Shown here one piece after another: positions 8,746-17,132 of a stretch of DNA of 64,000 nucleotides. A program made the translations under genes and the position numbers. Numbering within the stretch: the stretch's first letter is position 1; the number at the start of each line of letters is the position of its first letter. The notes under the pieces are model-generated. The model was not told the origin of the DNA and ran no database searches. It saw nothing but the letters and a program-made list of their open reading frames with translations. The DNA is from a virus. Location: positions 32,622-96,621 of IMG/VR virus record IMGVR_UViG_3300031999_000006; one strand, 5' to 3'.

Positions 8746-9491
8746 CACTTCGCCTTGAATCTATCAGTAAGCATCTTCATGTAGTCGATCTCGACTGTTC
8801 GATTATTTGGACACCCCTCAGGATGCCAGGAGGACTCGCCTAATGCCATGTCAATAAGAATCCATCGACCATCTCGTGCCTTACAAAAGTCCACCGACCA
8901 AAACCCCTTCATCACATCCGCTACTCGGAGAGCATATCCCATAAGTAATACTATTTCACCAGTGGTCTCCTCATTCATTTTATCGGACAACTTGGACCAG
9001 TTCTTGACACTAGGATTATCAATAGCTTCTTTTATCCAATATGAATGATGACAAAGGACCTTCCCGTTTTCTATAAAATACCTTCGTTCCGGGTTAACCG
9101 GCATAGCTCCATAGAAGGCAGTATACTTGGAAGCCATAGGAATGTATTCTCGAAAAGCAAAAGCATTGACTGGACGACCCATCATATCACACCCCAAAGT
9201 TGCATCGGTAAGAGCCCAGATGTGTTGCTGAAGATCCTTCTCGACATAACTGTTCAGGAAACAAGTCTTTGACCACTCGTGTTTCCCTGACAATTGATCA
9301 GTCCGAATAAAGACGGGGAGACCAAGTATTGTAACCGCCTCCTTAAACTCATCCATCTGGGGATACTTTCCACCATCCTCAACTTCGTATGCCATCTTAG
9401 GATCCACCTTCACCATAATTGTCTTGGGCTGAGGAATAGAAAGGTCCTTGACTTTAGGCCACCAATAAAGCATGCTATTTTTATCTTCCAT
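8745..9491 (-). CDS. ATP-grasp domain protein
   Basis: 248 residues from ATG 9491 (GGAGAG upstream). The segment VFIRTDQLSGKHEWSKTC looks like the ATP-binding strand, and FWSVDFCKARDGRWILID followed by MALGESSWHP carries the acidic metal ligands of the ATP-grasp fold. It resembles the DUF4343-type ATP-grasp proteins seen in phages. ATP-grasp enzymes ligate a carboxylate to an amine or thiol; the substrate here is unknown. It lies between the primase and a pair of small genes downstream of queE. Confidence 0.65.
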   Translation of the reverse strand: MEDKNSMLYWWPKVKDLSIPQPKTIMVKVDPKMAYEVEDGGKYPQMDEFKEAVTILGLPVFIRTDQLSGKHEWSKTCFLNSYVEKDLQQHIWALTDATLGCDMMGRPVNAFAFREYIPMASKYTAFYGAMPVNPERRYFIENGKVLCHHSYWIKEAIDNPSVKNWSKLSDKMNEETTGEIVLLMGYALRVADVMKGFWSVDFCKARDGRWILIDMALGESSWHPEGCPNNRTVEIDYMKMLTDRFKAK

Positions 9492-9492
9492 T

Positions 9493-9693
9493 CTACTCTC
9501 CAAGTATCAGGTTCAAGGCATCCCGGAGTAACCGATAGTATTTCTTCTTCCTCTCGTGTTCGATCTTAGGTTCCAAGAACCCTTCTGGCTTCATGATAGT
9601 GTACAAGCACTTGCCATCCTTAAGATCGTCCGTATTCTTAATATGGATCTCGTCGATCTGTCGAAGGTTGGAAAACACCCTGATAATCAACAT
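9493..9693 (-). CDS. Hypothetical protein, 66 residues
   Basis: Starts MLIIRVFSNL at ATG 9693, which overlaps the stop of the preceding small membrane gene as TAATG. It ends in a charged helix (HERKKKYYRLLRDALNLIL). A longer frame starting GTG 9729 is possible but would overlap the small membrane gene throughout. No family recognised. Confidence 0.55.
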   Translation of the reverse strand: MLIIRVFSNLRQIDEIHIKNTDDLKDGKCLYTIMKPEGFLEPKIEHERKKKYYRLLRDALNLILGE

Positions 9694-9812
9694 TACTTTA
9701 TCAATCCTAAATGAATAAGTGCCCAGCACATTGTGAACCCACTGACGAGGCCGATTACAACGAAGACCACCACATCACCCGTCGTTACTTGAAACCGTGC
9801 TTGTTGGCTCAT
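9693..9812 (-). CDS. Small single-span membrane protein, 39 residues
   Basis: A short gene starting MSQQARFQVTT and followed by one clear hydrophobic span, VVVFVVIGLVSGFTMCWALI, then HLGLIK. Its ATG overlaps the queE stop (ATGA) and its stop overlaps the next ATG (TAATG), which is the coupling seen throughout this genome and the main reason to believe it. Function unknown. Confidence 0.7.
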   Translation of the reverse strand: MSQQARFQVTTGDVVVFVVIGLVSGFTMCWALIHLGLIK

Positions 9813-10444
9813 CTTACCCCCACGATCTTGTGAGATTGGAATGATACCCGCCAAAGTGGTCGCTCCTTAGCGGCCCTGACGCAGATCTCTATTGCACTCT
9901 TGATCCTCTCCATGAAGTCAGCTACTTGCTCAGGCATTCCAGTAACTTTCCGAAGGTCATACTCAGGAAGTATCGGTTGAAGATAAAAGAATCGGAATCT
10001 CTTCTTCTCATATACTTCCAAGTTCTGAGTGCCATCGTATAGAAGTTTCAACTCATCTCCTTCCGACTGAATAAATTCTTCCGACTTCGGAGAGACTGTT
10101 ATCCAATCAAGAGGCAGATGGAAAGGATGGATATAGTTGGTCCCATTTGTTTCCATAGCGACTTGATACTCATAGTGTCGTAGACACTGCACCAGGTGCT
10201 GAAGATCCTCGAAAGGTTGGATAGTTGGCTCACCTCCGGTCAGGATAACAAACTTGGACTTGAACTCTCGGACCTTGTCCATGATCTCCTTGATTGAAAG
10301 TTCCATTCCATCCTTCCAGGAATACTTGGTATCACAGAACGAGCAACTCAAGTTACACCCAGTGAATCTGATGAAGATTGCTACTCGTCCGGCATTGTTG
10401 CCTTCGCCCTGTACTGACTCAAAAATCTCATTAACCTTTAACAT
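9809..10444 (-). CDS. queE: 7-carboxy-7-deazaguanine synthase (QueE), radical SAM
   Basis: 211 residues from ATG 10444. It opens MLKVNEIFESVQGEG, with the radical SAM cluster motif CNLSCSFCDTKYSW (CxxxCxxC) and the GGE motif in VILTGGEPT, all hallmark QueE features. QueE converts 6-carboxy-5,6,7,8-tetrahydropterin to 7-carboxy-7-deazaguanine (CDG) using S-adenosylmethionine, the third step towards preQ0. The other pathway genes lie further right: queC (24908), gat-queC (25627), folE fusion (29888) and queD (33368). queE is therefore about 14 kb from the main cluster, near primase and the ATP-grasp gene. Confidence 0.93.
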   Translation of the reverse strand: MLKVNEIFESVQGEGNNAGRVAIFIRFTGCNLSCSFCDTKYSWKDGMELSIKEIMDKVREFKSKFVILTGGEPTIQPFEDLQHLVQCLRHYEYQVAMETNGTNYIHPFHLPLDWITVSPKSEEFIQSEGDELKLLYDGTQNLEVYEKKRFRFFYLQPILPEYDLRKVTGMPEQVADFMERIKSAIEICVRAAKERPLWRVSFQSHKIVGVR

Positions 10445-10841
10445 GGTGACCTCCAAACAAAGACTTACTGGGAAGAGGCGGACGCATTCTAAGTTCTCGA
10501 CCAAACTCATCCGGTGTGATCAATAGACGGGTCTTACCAGGAGCCAACCAGTCTGTCATACTCTTCACTTCCTCGGCAAAGTCTGGTTGGGAAACCAATC
10601 TCTTGACTATGTCCAGGATTGCCTCCGACGAGAGATTACAAACTCTTGTTAATGTTAAGTGGCAGAAGTTTATCTCCGTAGTTAACCGAAGATCTAAAGG
10701 AGGAGTCAATCGTTTGGTAGTTCCCAAAAGAAACTTTGTTGCCCGGGCAAGTTCCATATAGGACACCAGATGACCAACCACCTGATCAAAGGGATCTATC
10801 TTTTTCTTAATGGGAGTTTGAGGAATAGCAGACTTATTCAC
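10431..10841 (-). CDS. Hypothetical protein, 136 residues
   Basis: GTG start at 10841 with a good GGAAGGAG site; GTGA overlaps the stop of the helix-turn-helix gene. The N-terminal third is basic and Pro-containing; the rest is mixed helix. Its C-terminus ends GGHHVKG, overlapping the queE start by 14 bases. No family recognised. Confidence 0.55.
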   Translation of the reverse strand: MNKSAIPQTPIKKKIDPFDQVVGHLVSYMELARATKFLLGTTKRLTPPLDLRLTTEINFCHLTLTRVCNLSSEAILDIVKRLVSQPDFAEEVKSMTDWLAPGKTRLLITPDEFGRELRMRPPLPSKSLFGGHHVKG

Positions 10842-11029
10842 AACGTCTCCTTCCTAATCTTAGGATAGTCATGAATCTTCTTAATTCCTCTCTTCTTCAG
10901 TATATAGTATATTGACCCCTGCTTCAAGCCCACTCGTCCGCCGATCTGCCTCTGAGTGAATCCTCGCCGATAGAGGTCAACTATATGATCATTCCTCTCT
11001 TCCCGTTCTCTCGAAGGTAACCAGTGCAT
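10838..11029 (-). CDS. Small helix-turn-helix protein
   Basis: 63 residues from ATG 11029. RNDHIVDLYRRGFTQRQIGG and then GLKQGSIYYILKKRGI form a clean helix-turn-helix of the kind found in resolvases and sigma region 4. It has no catalytic domain. A small DNA-binding regulator is likely; target unknown. AGAGG precedes the start. Confidence 0.65.
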   Translation of the reverse strand: MHWLPSREREERNDHIVDLYRRGFTQRQIGGRVGLKQGSIYYILKKRGIKKIHDYPKIRKETL

Positions 11030-11031
11030 GA

Positions 11032-11256
11032 TCAACCTCTCTTCAAACGATAGACATATTCAATAGTACCAGTGGTGTCGGCCCACTTCTTAGTTGCCGT
11101 CCGCATCCTCTCCACTATACCTTTCCTATCGAGTGCCCGAAGTTCATTCTTAGTCATGCCTGCATCACCATTGTGAATGAACTTCGTACCCATGATCTGA
11201 AAGGCCTGTTGAACTTTAAGGATCAGTTCGTTAGTCACTCTTACTTTGTGTGCCAT
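11032..11256 (-). CDS. Hypothetical protein, possible winged helix
   Basis: 74 residues from ATG 11256 (AGGAAA upstream). LILKVQQAFQIMG, then MTKNELRALDRKGIVERMR and a closing TGTIEYVYRLKRG give a helix-helix-strand pattern like a small winged helix. No specific family. It overlaps the upstream gene by 26 bases. Confidence 0.55.
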   Translation of the reverse strand: MAHKVRVTNELILKVQQAFQIMGTKFIHNGDAGMTKNELRALDRKGIVERMRTATKKWADTTGTIEYVYRLKRG

Positions 11257-11620
11257 CGTGTTTCCTTTCCTCATAATGTGGCATATCATCAAGATCCGTT
11301 CTGCCTATGTCTTCAAAGTGCATAATTGCCATGAGGTTGAAGATTGCCTGCCCCAGGTGGTCCTCATCGGTCATGCCCATCTTGAACTGAGTGATGTGTC
11401 TTTGAGCAGAATCAATGAAACGAGAGAACGGCATCCCCTTCTCCCAGTTCCTGGCGGCATACTTAAGCTCACCCTTCTCCATGATACGAGCCAGGCGCTG
11501 TTCCATATAGGGAGAGATCAGAACATATTTTCCCTTGCCCGTCTTCACTTCCTCAATAGCCCCAGTGTTGTATGTCTTCCTTTCCCCTTCGTCCTTCATG
11601 CCAAACTTATCATCAGCCAC
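11231..11620 (-). CDS. dATP/dGTP diphosphohydrolase-like protein (DUF5664 / MazG-like fold)
   Basis: 129 residues from GTG 11620, which has AAGGAGGATTCCA upstream; longer frames lack such a site. YVLISPYMEQRLARI, KYAARNWEKGMPFSR, DSAQRHITQF and DEDHLGQAIFNLMAIMHFE match the DUF5664 family, which includes the phage dATP/dGTP pyrophosphohydrolase MazZ. The acidic and His residues would bind Mg-nucleotide. In this phage it may adjust purine dNTP pools around thymidylate and 7-deazaguanine metabolism. I see no PurZ nearby, so a diaminopurine genome is not indicated. Confidence 0.7.
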   Translation of the reverse strand: MADDKFGMKDEGERKTYNTGAIEEVKTGKGKYVLISPYMEQRLARIMEKGELKYAARNWEKGMPFSRFIDSAQRHITQFKMGMTDEDHLGQAIFNLMAIMHFEDIGRTDLDDMPHYEERKHDGTQSKSD

Positions 11621-12236
11621 TGGAATCCTCCTTCGGTATGAGGCTACGAATATATCTTGTTGATGATGATAGACGAAATACCCCCCAGTCGACCCATTCC
11701 AAAAAGTCCTTGAGGAGGAAGAGGAAAAGTGAGGACTCAATCTCTCCTGACTCACCACTATAGTGAGTCAAAGCATAGCACTCATGACGATAGACTCCGA
11801 ACAACTCTTTGAACTTGGCGAAGTCAGTTGATCTTAGAACCGCAACGTCCGCGGTTCGGAAGAGACGAAAGACGACCAGAGGCATCTTCCCCTCAGAAGC
11901 CTCCACTGCCTGACGTATCCATCCCCACAACTCACACTCGGCGGAGTAAAGTCCACAGAACAGGGGCTTGACTTTGGTATAGTTTTTACACTCAACTGCA
12001 AAAGGAAAACTATTATCCAACACCAACGCCTTCTCCTCTTCACGATCAAGGGGACTACCGGTAACAATATACTTTAGCGCCTTGAGATCACCCCGCACTT
12101 CGCCCTTTTTAGGGATGGGGTGGGAGTAAATTCTCTGAAACTCTCCTCCACCATCGGGATAGTAGGAGGCCGTTAGGATGTCACGTATTCGCCTTTCATA
12201 TGCACTACCCTTTGACTTACCACCACCTGCCCTCAT
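11613..12236 (-). CDS. PD-(D/E)XK-type nuclease or Holliday junction resolvase-like protein
   Basis: 207 residues. KGSAYERRIRDIL at the N-terminus and FPFAVECKNYTKV near residue 90 give the helix-glutamate and E-x-K elements of PD-(D/E)XK nucleases. A hydrophobic strand region follows. It starts 4 bases inside the sbcC stop region (overlap), so it is in the recombination operon. A resolvase or DNA end-processing role is plausible. No exact family recognised. Confidence 0.6.
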   Translation of the reverse strand: MRAGGGKSKGSAYERRIRDILTASYYPDGGGEFQRIYSHPIPKKGEVRGDLKALKYIVTGSPLDREEEKALVLDNSFPFAVECKNYTKVKPLFCGLYSAECELWGWIRQAVEASEGKMPLVVFRLFRTADVAVLRSTDFAKFKELFGVYRHECYALTHYSGESGEIESSLFLFLLKDFLEWVDWGVFRLSSSTRYIRSLIPKEDSSG

Positions 12237-14173
12237 GACATGCCTCCTTCCTGTTGATTGACCAAAGTTGAGAATCCGTTTGACTTAGTTATGATCAATT
12301 CCTGAGAGAAGTAATCTCTAAACTCACTGAGATGGCTAATCACGTAGATCAGCTTTTCTCGAGACTCTTCCGCCAAAAGTCCAACCGCCCGCTCAATGCC
12401 CACTCGATCCAATGAGTCAAACACCTCATCTAAAACGATTAAGTTCGAGTTTGAGGCCCCGCGCTCATAGACCAGTGATTGAAGTGCCAACAGGATAGCA
12501 ACGTCAATCCTCCTCTTCTCACCACTCGAGCAGGCCGCGTAGTCAATCCGCTCACCGGCCTTGGTAATCCCCACATCGAACTTGTCCCGAGTATCCCCGC
12601 TTTTCAGAGTTGACTCGGTATCGAAGTCAATGGTGATCTCCTCATCCATCAAGGCATTCGCATAAAATGCTACTCGAGCATTTAACTGTGGGATAACTTC
12701 ATCAAGGAGAAGACTCTTGATCCCAGTATTTCCAAATCCCTCTTCCCAGAACCGGAGGAGTTGCTCTTCCATATTGAGTTCGCTCAACTGCCGATCAAGA
12801 TCATGAATCGTTTTCTCGTATGCAGAAATTCTCCCGCCTTCATAGTCTATACTTTTATGAAGTGCCTCTTCCTTTTCAGATAGGTTTTTCTGAAGATTGG
12901 AAATCTCTTGCTCGGTAATCCTAACTATGCCTTCAAGTTGCTTCGCCTCAAGGGCCTTTTCGGTATATGACTTCAATAGGGACGACAAGGTATCATCCAT
13001 TGAGGTCTTTGTTGCAACTATACTAGCGACTTCTTTGTCATACTTTGATCGAACTTCTTTCTCCTTCCCTTCAAACACGGAAACTTCAGAGGCCAACTCT
13101 ACCTGCTGAACTTTCAACTTGCCTATCTCTATGTCAAAGTGGGAGGTGACACCAGTCAATGAATCCGCAGTAATGTTCTGTCCACAGGTTGGGCATAAGG
13201 CCCCTGCCTTCATCCGCGAGGCATTAGACTTCTTGGTCTCCAAATCACGAATGGATCCCGAAGTTGATGCCAACAAAACTTTCTTCCCCATTCCAGAGTT
13301 CGTGATCTCACTAAGTGCAGATTGCTTTTCACGTTCTAGTTTCTGCACCATGGTAAAGATATTCTTGTTCTCAGCATCAAGGGCGGCATACTCTTTACGC
13401 CCCTCCTCCGCATCCTTTTGCTTTTCCTCCATCTTTGCCCTGGTATCACCAAGACCCGATCTCAACCAGCCGATGTGCTCTTCCGCCTCTGCCTTTTGAA
13501 GTTCCAACTGGGTTAACTCTTCCTCACGTTTAGCAAGAGTTTCACTAACCGCCTTCAACCCCTCTTCGGCGGCTTTGTGTTGAGTGTCATAGTCAGAGGA
13601 GGACTCCTTCAATTTCCTAAGATCCTCACGAACTTGCTTTTGTGCATCCTGATATTTCTGAAGCATGAGAATCTCGTCAAAGATTTGCTTCTTTTCAGAA
13701 TCCCTTGCCTCGGTGAACCTTTGGGCCTTCTCACCAAAGACAACTGCTGTTGAAAAGACCAACCAATTCATTCCCAGAATCGAGTCAATAATTACTTGAG
13801 TTTCCTTTGCCTCGGAGGATGTAAGTTCCTTGTCCCCCTTATAAAACAAAAGGGAGTGCTGGAGTTTCCTATCGTTTCGATACCGAGCAATCATGCAGGC
13901 CTCACCATGATCATCCTCAAAGATGATCTCGACCATGCAATCCTTTCCCACCGAACGATTAACTACATCCCCCTTGCCTACGTTGCGAAGCGTCTGTCCA
14001 TAAAGACCCCAACATAGGGCCTCAAAGACCGCTGATTTTCCCGCACCATTACTCGAACTGATTCTACCGTCCTCAATCTCACCACCAACGAATACCAGAC
14101 CATTGGGTGGGAAGGCAAGAGTGAACTCCTTAAAGCTCATGAAGTTTTTTGCTTGAAGTTGAAGGAATCTCAC
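12233..14173 (-). CDS. sbcC: SbcC/Rad50-like ATPase (T4 gp46 type)
   Basis: 646 residues. Walker A lies in SSSNGAGKSAVFEALCW (about residues 39-55). Two long coiled-coil arms flank a zinc hook at LCPTCGQN (CxxC, about residue 325). The ABC signature CSSGEKRRIDVA and Walker B LIVLDEVFDSLD are near the C-terminus. With SbcD it forms the nuclease complex that resects DNA ends for recombination-dependent replication. The GTG start at 14173 overlaps the sbcD stop by 4 bases and has GGAGG upstream. Length fits phage gp46 proteins, shorter than bacterial SbcC. Confidence 0.93.
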   Translation of the reverse strand: MRFLQLQAKNFMSFKEFTLAFPPNGLVFVGGEIEDGRISSSNGAGKSAVFEALCWGLYGQTLRNVGKGDVVNRSVGKDCMVEIIFEDDHGEACMIARYRNDRKLQHSLLFYKGDKELTSSEAKETQVIIDSILGMNWLVFSTAVVFGEKAQRFTEARDSEKKQIFDEILMLQKYQDAQKQVREDLRKLKESSSDYDTQHKAAEEGLKAVSETLAKREEELTQLELQKAEAEEHIGWLRSGLGDTRAKMEEKQKDAEEGRKEYAALDAENKNIFTMVQKLEREKQSALSEITNSGMGKKVLLASTSGSIRDLETKKSNASRMKAGALCPTCGQNITADSLTGVTSHFDIEIGKLKVQQVELASEVSVFEGKEKEVRSKYDKEVASIVATKTSMDDTLSSLLKSYTEKALEAKQLEGIVRITEQEISNLQKNLSEKEEALHKSIDYEGGRISAYEKTIHDLDRQLSELNMEEQLLRFWEEGFGNTGIKSLLLDEVIPQLNARVAFYANALMDEEITIDFDTESTLKSGDTRDKFDVGITKAGERIDYAACSSGEKRRIDVAILLALQSLVYERGASNSNLIVLDEVFDSLDRVGIERAVGLLAEESREKLIYVISHLSEFRDYFSQELIITKSNGFSTLVNQQEGGMS

Positions 14174-15189
14174 AGCAAGTACCTCCGCCCAGTTTCAATT
14201 AACAAATTCTCGTCAAGATCAGTGCCCCTTGACTTGACATATTTTGTAATCAAGTCCAAAGTTGAATCCGAAAAACTGATTGAAGTCCTTTTCTTCTTAT
14301 CCGACACCGCCTCAACCTTGACTCGTTTCCAATGGAATCGAGATAAATCAGGAATAGTTGACCCCTTGATGATAAACCGGAAAAAGTCGCGAGCGGCCTC
14401 CTCATCACTAATCGTGGGCAATTCGTCGCCGACCTCAACGATCGCCGTTCTAAAACGAGGAGAGACCGTATTAAGAAGTTGTTTGACCACCCCCTCATCC
14501 GTATCAAGGAATAGCCAGCCTTTTCCTTGATCCTGCTCCCCAAACGACAGCATCAGGGGTGAACCGATTGACCAGACAGTGGGTGACATTGACTTTTGAT
14601 CATGGAAGTGGCCCACGAAAGAGAACGGGAACCGATCGGCCAGTAACTCTGGATACAATCCCTTCTCAACCAGGAACTTTCCGTACATTGATCCTATCAT
14701 ATCTTGATGAAGGATAGCGATCGTTTTTGAAGTTCGGGGATGTGCCTTCAATTGATCATTGAGGGAGTCAATGTCTCGAGTAAAAGGAAAAATCTTGATA
14801 GTCCAGCCAAAGCATGTCACTTCATTATGAGTTCCGATAGTGGGTAGATGAATGTTTCCTGAAAACTCCGACAGTATTTCCAAAAGAATAGGATCACTTC
14901 CCCACCCACGATAGTCATGATTGCCCGGACAGATTACGATTGGGGCTATCTCCGAAAGTTCCTCCATCTTCTTCATGGTAAGTTTGATCACCTGAGAGTC
15001 CACAAAGTTTTTCAGATGAAAGATATCACCACCAAAAACAATCACGTCTACCTTAAGTTTCAGAGCATCCTCGGCAATCAGATCAAGGCATAGCAGATGC
15101 TCCAACAACCGGGAATTAACCCCCTCATTGATTGTCGAAAACTCTTGGTAATTGTGATCGTGAAGATCGGAGAAGATCAAGGTTCGCAT
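14170..15189 (-). CDS. sbcD: SbcD/Mre11-like nuclease (T4 gp47 type)
   Basis: 339 residues of the calcineurin-like phosphoesterase fold. The metal-binding motifs are FSDLHDHNY (6-14), VFGGDIFH, VICPGNHDYRG and FVGHFHDQ. It is the Mn-dependent nuclease partner of SbcC, encoded immediately downstream with a 4-base overlap. The start ATG 15189 lies inside the end of thyX (13-base overlap). Role: end resection feeding RecA. Confidence 0.93.
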   Translation of the reverse strand: MRTLIFSDLHDHNYQEFSTINEGVNSRLLEHLLCLDLIAEDALKLKVDVIVFGGDIFHLKNFVDSQVIKLTMKKMEELSEIAPIVICPGNHDYRGWGSDPILLEILSEFSGNIHLPTIGTHNEVTCFGWTIKIFPFTRDIDSLNDQLKAHPRTSKTIAILHQDMIGSMYGKFLVEKGLYPELLADRFPFSFVGHFHDQKSMSPTVWSIGSPLMLSFGEQDQGKGWLFLDTDEGVVKQLLNTVSPRFRTAIVEVGDELPTISDEEAARDFFRFIIKGSTIPDLSRFHWKRVKVEAVSDKKKRTSISFSDSTLDLITKYVKSRGTDLDENLLIETGRRYLL

Positions 15190-15833
15190 ATAATTTGCCC
15201 CTCGTAGTCTAGGTCATCAAAGATCACAGGAAATCTATCTCGGAAGTTAAGAAGAATTTCCTGCATTAGCAATCGCATCTGGGGGTGAGCGTTCTTGGCA
15301 CATCTTTGACCAAATATCAATCTCCACTCCCGCAGGTTCGCAGTCATGACAATCTCGGTCTTTAGATCGTTGGGTAGGACACCTCGTGCCTTTTCAGCTC
15401 CCCAACCTAGTCGACGTAATGTGAAGTAGGCCACCTCGGCATTCTTCATAGCATGCTCCCAAGCTAACGATGCCTCACTATCAGTATCTTTACCAAAACT
15501 TAGCCACACAGGAAGGATTACGGTGATGGATCCTTCCTTACCATAGTCACACCATCTAGTCGACTCTTGTGAATACGAAGCGATTCGATGGCGTACCAAC
15601 TCATGGCTGACTCCCCGATTGGTAATGATTCTCACGGTGACTGAAACATGCTCGAGTACGGAAGTATGCCCAGCCTTAATTAACTTAGCAACGAAGAACC
15701 TAGCTGAGTCGTCCGTAATTCTATTCTCAGACTTATAGCAGGTACGACCAATTCTCTCCAACTGGTATAGTACCAGAGAGCCGGAGATTGGTACAGATTC
15801 CACAAACGAGAATGACTGCTTGATGATTCTCAT
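15177..15833 (-). CDS. thyX: Flavin-dependent thymidylate synthase ThyX
   Basis: 218 residues with the ThyX signature RHRIASYSQESTRW (RHRxxS...ESxR), plus ARGVLPNDLKTEIVMTANLR and a C-terminal region MRLLMQEIL. It methylates dUMP to dTMP using methylene-tetrahydrofolate and FADH2. Phage ThyX keeps thymidine supply independent of the host. ATG 15833 overlaps the upstream stop (ATGA). Confidence 0.95.
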   Translation of the reverse strand: MRIIKQSFSFVESVPISGSLVLYQLERIGRTCYKSENRITDDSARFFVAKLIKAGHTSVLEHVSVTVRIITNRGVSHELVRHRIASYSQESTRWCDYGKEGSITVILPVWLSFGKDTDSEASLAWEHAMKNAEVAYFTLRRLGWGAEKARGVLPNDLKTEIVMTANLREWRLIFGQRCAKNAHPQMRLLMQEILLNFRDRFPVIFDDLDYEGQIICEP

Positions 15834-16747
15834 ACCTTACTCCTGTTCTGAAAAGCTAGAAAAGGTCCCATGAACCCCCCCACGTTCTCAAGTACACGAT
15901 CAAAGCCATACCGGTTGGCAATCTCGTAAATGTTTGTCAGGATATCCCCATCAGTTCCAGGAATGAATCCAGTGGCAATTTCCTCCTTAGTAATGGAACG
16001 AAACTCAATAAGATCAATCATCTTTTTATAGGTTTCGTATTGGTTGTCCAAAGCAGTAATTAAACCGGCATTCTTTTCAACCCATTCCTCGGGTGCACCG
16101 CCTTTCAAATACTCAATTAATTTCTTTGCTTTAGTGGGACCGATACCATAAACTCCAGGAAGATTATCACTTGGATCGCCAACCAGAGCTTTGTAATAGA
16201 GATAAAAGTCAATGGAGAATCCCAACTTGGCTTCGATCTCCTCCTTGGTATAGAGGATCTGCTTAATCGGTGAGTAGATAGCTACCTCAGGATAGTGAGC
16301 AACCAACTGAAACATATCCTCATCAGTTGAGATGATAAAGGCCTGCTCCTCCTCTCGGAGTGCAGGATTCAGCAAGCTGAAGATCACATCGTCAGCCTCG
16401 CGCCTTCGTACCCGGACTTGATCAATTCCCAACTTGGTAATACTATCCTTAAGTCGGTTCAACTGATCAAAGAAAATGTCTCGTTCCTTTTTCTCCGCCT
16501 CTGTCAATTCCTTATCCCGTTTCTTATACTCAGGATATATGGAAGTACGGGATTGATCATGCCCCCCATCCCATACCACCACCAGCCGATCAGGACTGAA
16601 AAGTTCAAGATAGTTCCGTAACATCATCAGACCTATCTTGATCACTTCGGTCCTTTGATCCTTATAAGATAGGGGGGACCGTCCATATGCCATCCAACCT
16701 AGATTGTTTCCATCAATCAGTAATAGTGAAGTAATCGTATCCATCAT
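15830..16747 (-). CDS. 5'-3' exonuclease / flap endonuclease (T4 RNase H-like)
   Basis: 305 residues. The acidic active-site motifs of the FEN/5'-nuclease family are LLLIDGNNLGWMAYG, VVVWDGGHDQSR, READDVIFSLL and IISTDEDMFQLV. The helix-hairpin-helix DNA-binding part has GDPSDNLPGVYGIGPTKAKK. It removes RNA primers and flaps. PolA at 20172-22769 lacks its own 5' nuclease, so this separate gene supplies it. Tandem ATGs at 16747 and 16744 leave the exact start open. Confidence 0.9.
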   Translation of the reverse strand: MMDTITSLLLIDGNNLGWMAYGRSPLSYKDQRTEVIKIGLMMLRNYLELFSPDRLVVVWDGGHDQSRTSIYPEYKKRDKELTEAEKKERDIFFDQLNRLKDSITKLGIDQVRVRRREADDVIFSLLNPALREEEQAFIISTDEDMFQLVAHYPEVAIYSPIKQILYTKEEIEAKLGFSIDFYLYYKALVGDPSDNLPGVYGIGPTKAKKLIEYLKGGAPEEWVEKNAGLITALDNQYETYKKMIDLIEFRSITKEEIATGFIPGTDGDILTNIYEIANRYGFDRVLENVGGFMGPFLAFQNRSKV

Positions 16748-16866
16748 GCCCTCCGAATCAGCTCAACAAATCTTTTCAGAAAGGCTCTAAGGCATCTTGG
16801 ACAGTAAACTCGGCCCTTTCGAAGCTTTGGTTTGCGAGTCTTTTTACCACACTCGTCGCAGATCAT
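16744..16866 (-). CDS. Small zinc-ribbon protein, 40 residues
   Basis: Opens MICDECGKKTR, with CPRCLRAFLK later, so two CxxC pairs separated by about 15 residues form a zinc ribbon. The tail is basic. ATG 16866 overlaps the upstream stop (TAATG), and its own stop overlaps the ATG of the exonuclease. The motif and coupling make it credible despite its length. Possibly a nucleic-acid-binding accessory protein. Confidence 0.7.
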   Translation of the reverse strand: MICDECGKKTRKPKLRKGRVYCPRCLRAFLKRFVELIRRA

Positions 16867-17132
16867 TATTGACATAACTCCCCTACCTTCCTCAAGTCGG
16901 TTGAGGAAAAGACAGGCACTCCTTTGTATGACTCTCCGATCTCGGCATCGGTCACCGCAAACTCATCACCACTATGTGCCTTCATCCGAACTACATGAGT
17001 CCTGAGAAATGTGCTATCCCCCTCCACCACAAAACCTTTCGGCCGCTGACCTGATAGCTGATAGACAAGCTGACTGACCAAAGTACGATCACTACGACGT
17101 AGATACATCTTTAGGAGTATGCACTTATTCAT
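16866..17132 (-). CDS. Hypothetical protein, 88 residues
   Basis: Opens MNKCILLKMYLRRSD, with SQLVYQLSGQRPKGFVVEGD in the middle; overlaps the recA stop by 4 bases. Mixed alpha/beta composition, no recognisable motif. Its place between recA and the exonuclease suggests a replication accessory role, without further support. Confidence 0.55.
   Translation of the reverse strand: MNKCILLKMYLRRSDRTLVSQLVYQLSGQRPKGFVVEGDSTFLRTHVVRMKAHSGDEFAVTDAEIGESYKGVPVFSSTDLRKVGELCQ

Noticed and set aside
11231-11620. Marker of a diaminopurine (Z) genome because of the MazZ-like diphosphohydrolase
   Set aside because: No PurZ or matching polymerase type was found here, and the 7-deazaguanine pathway offers a better explanation of base modification.
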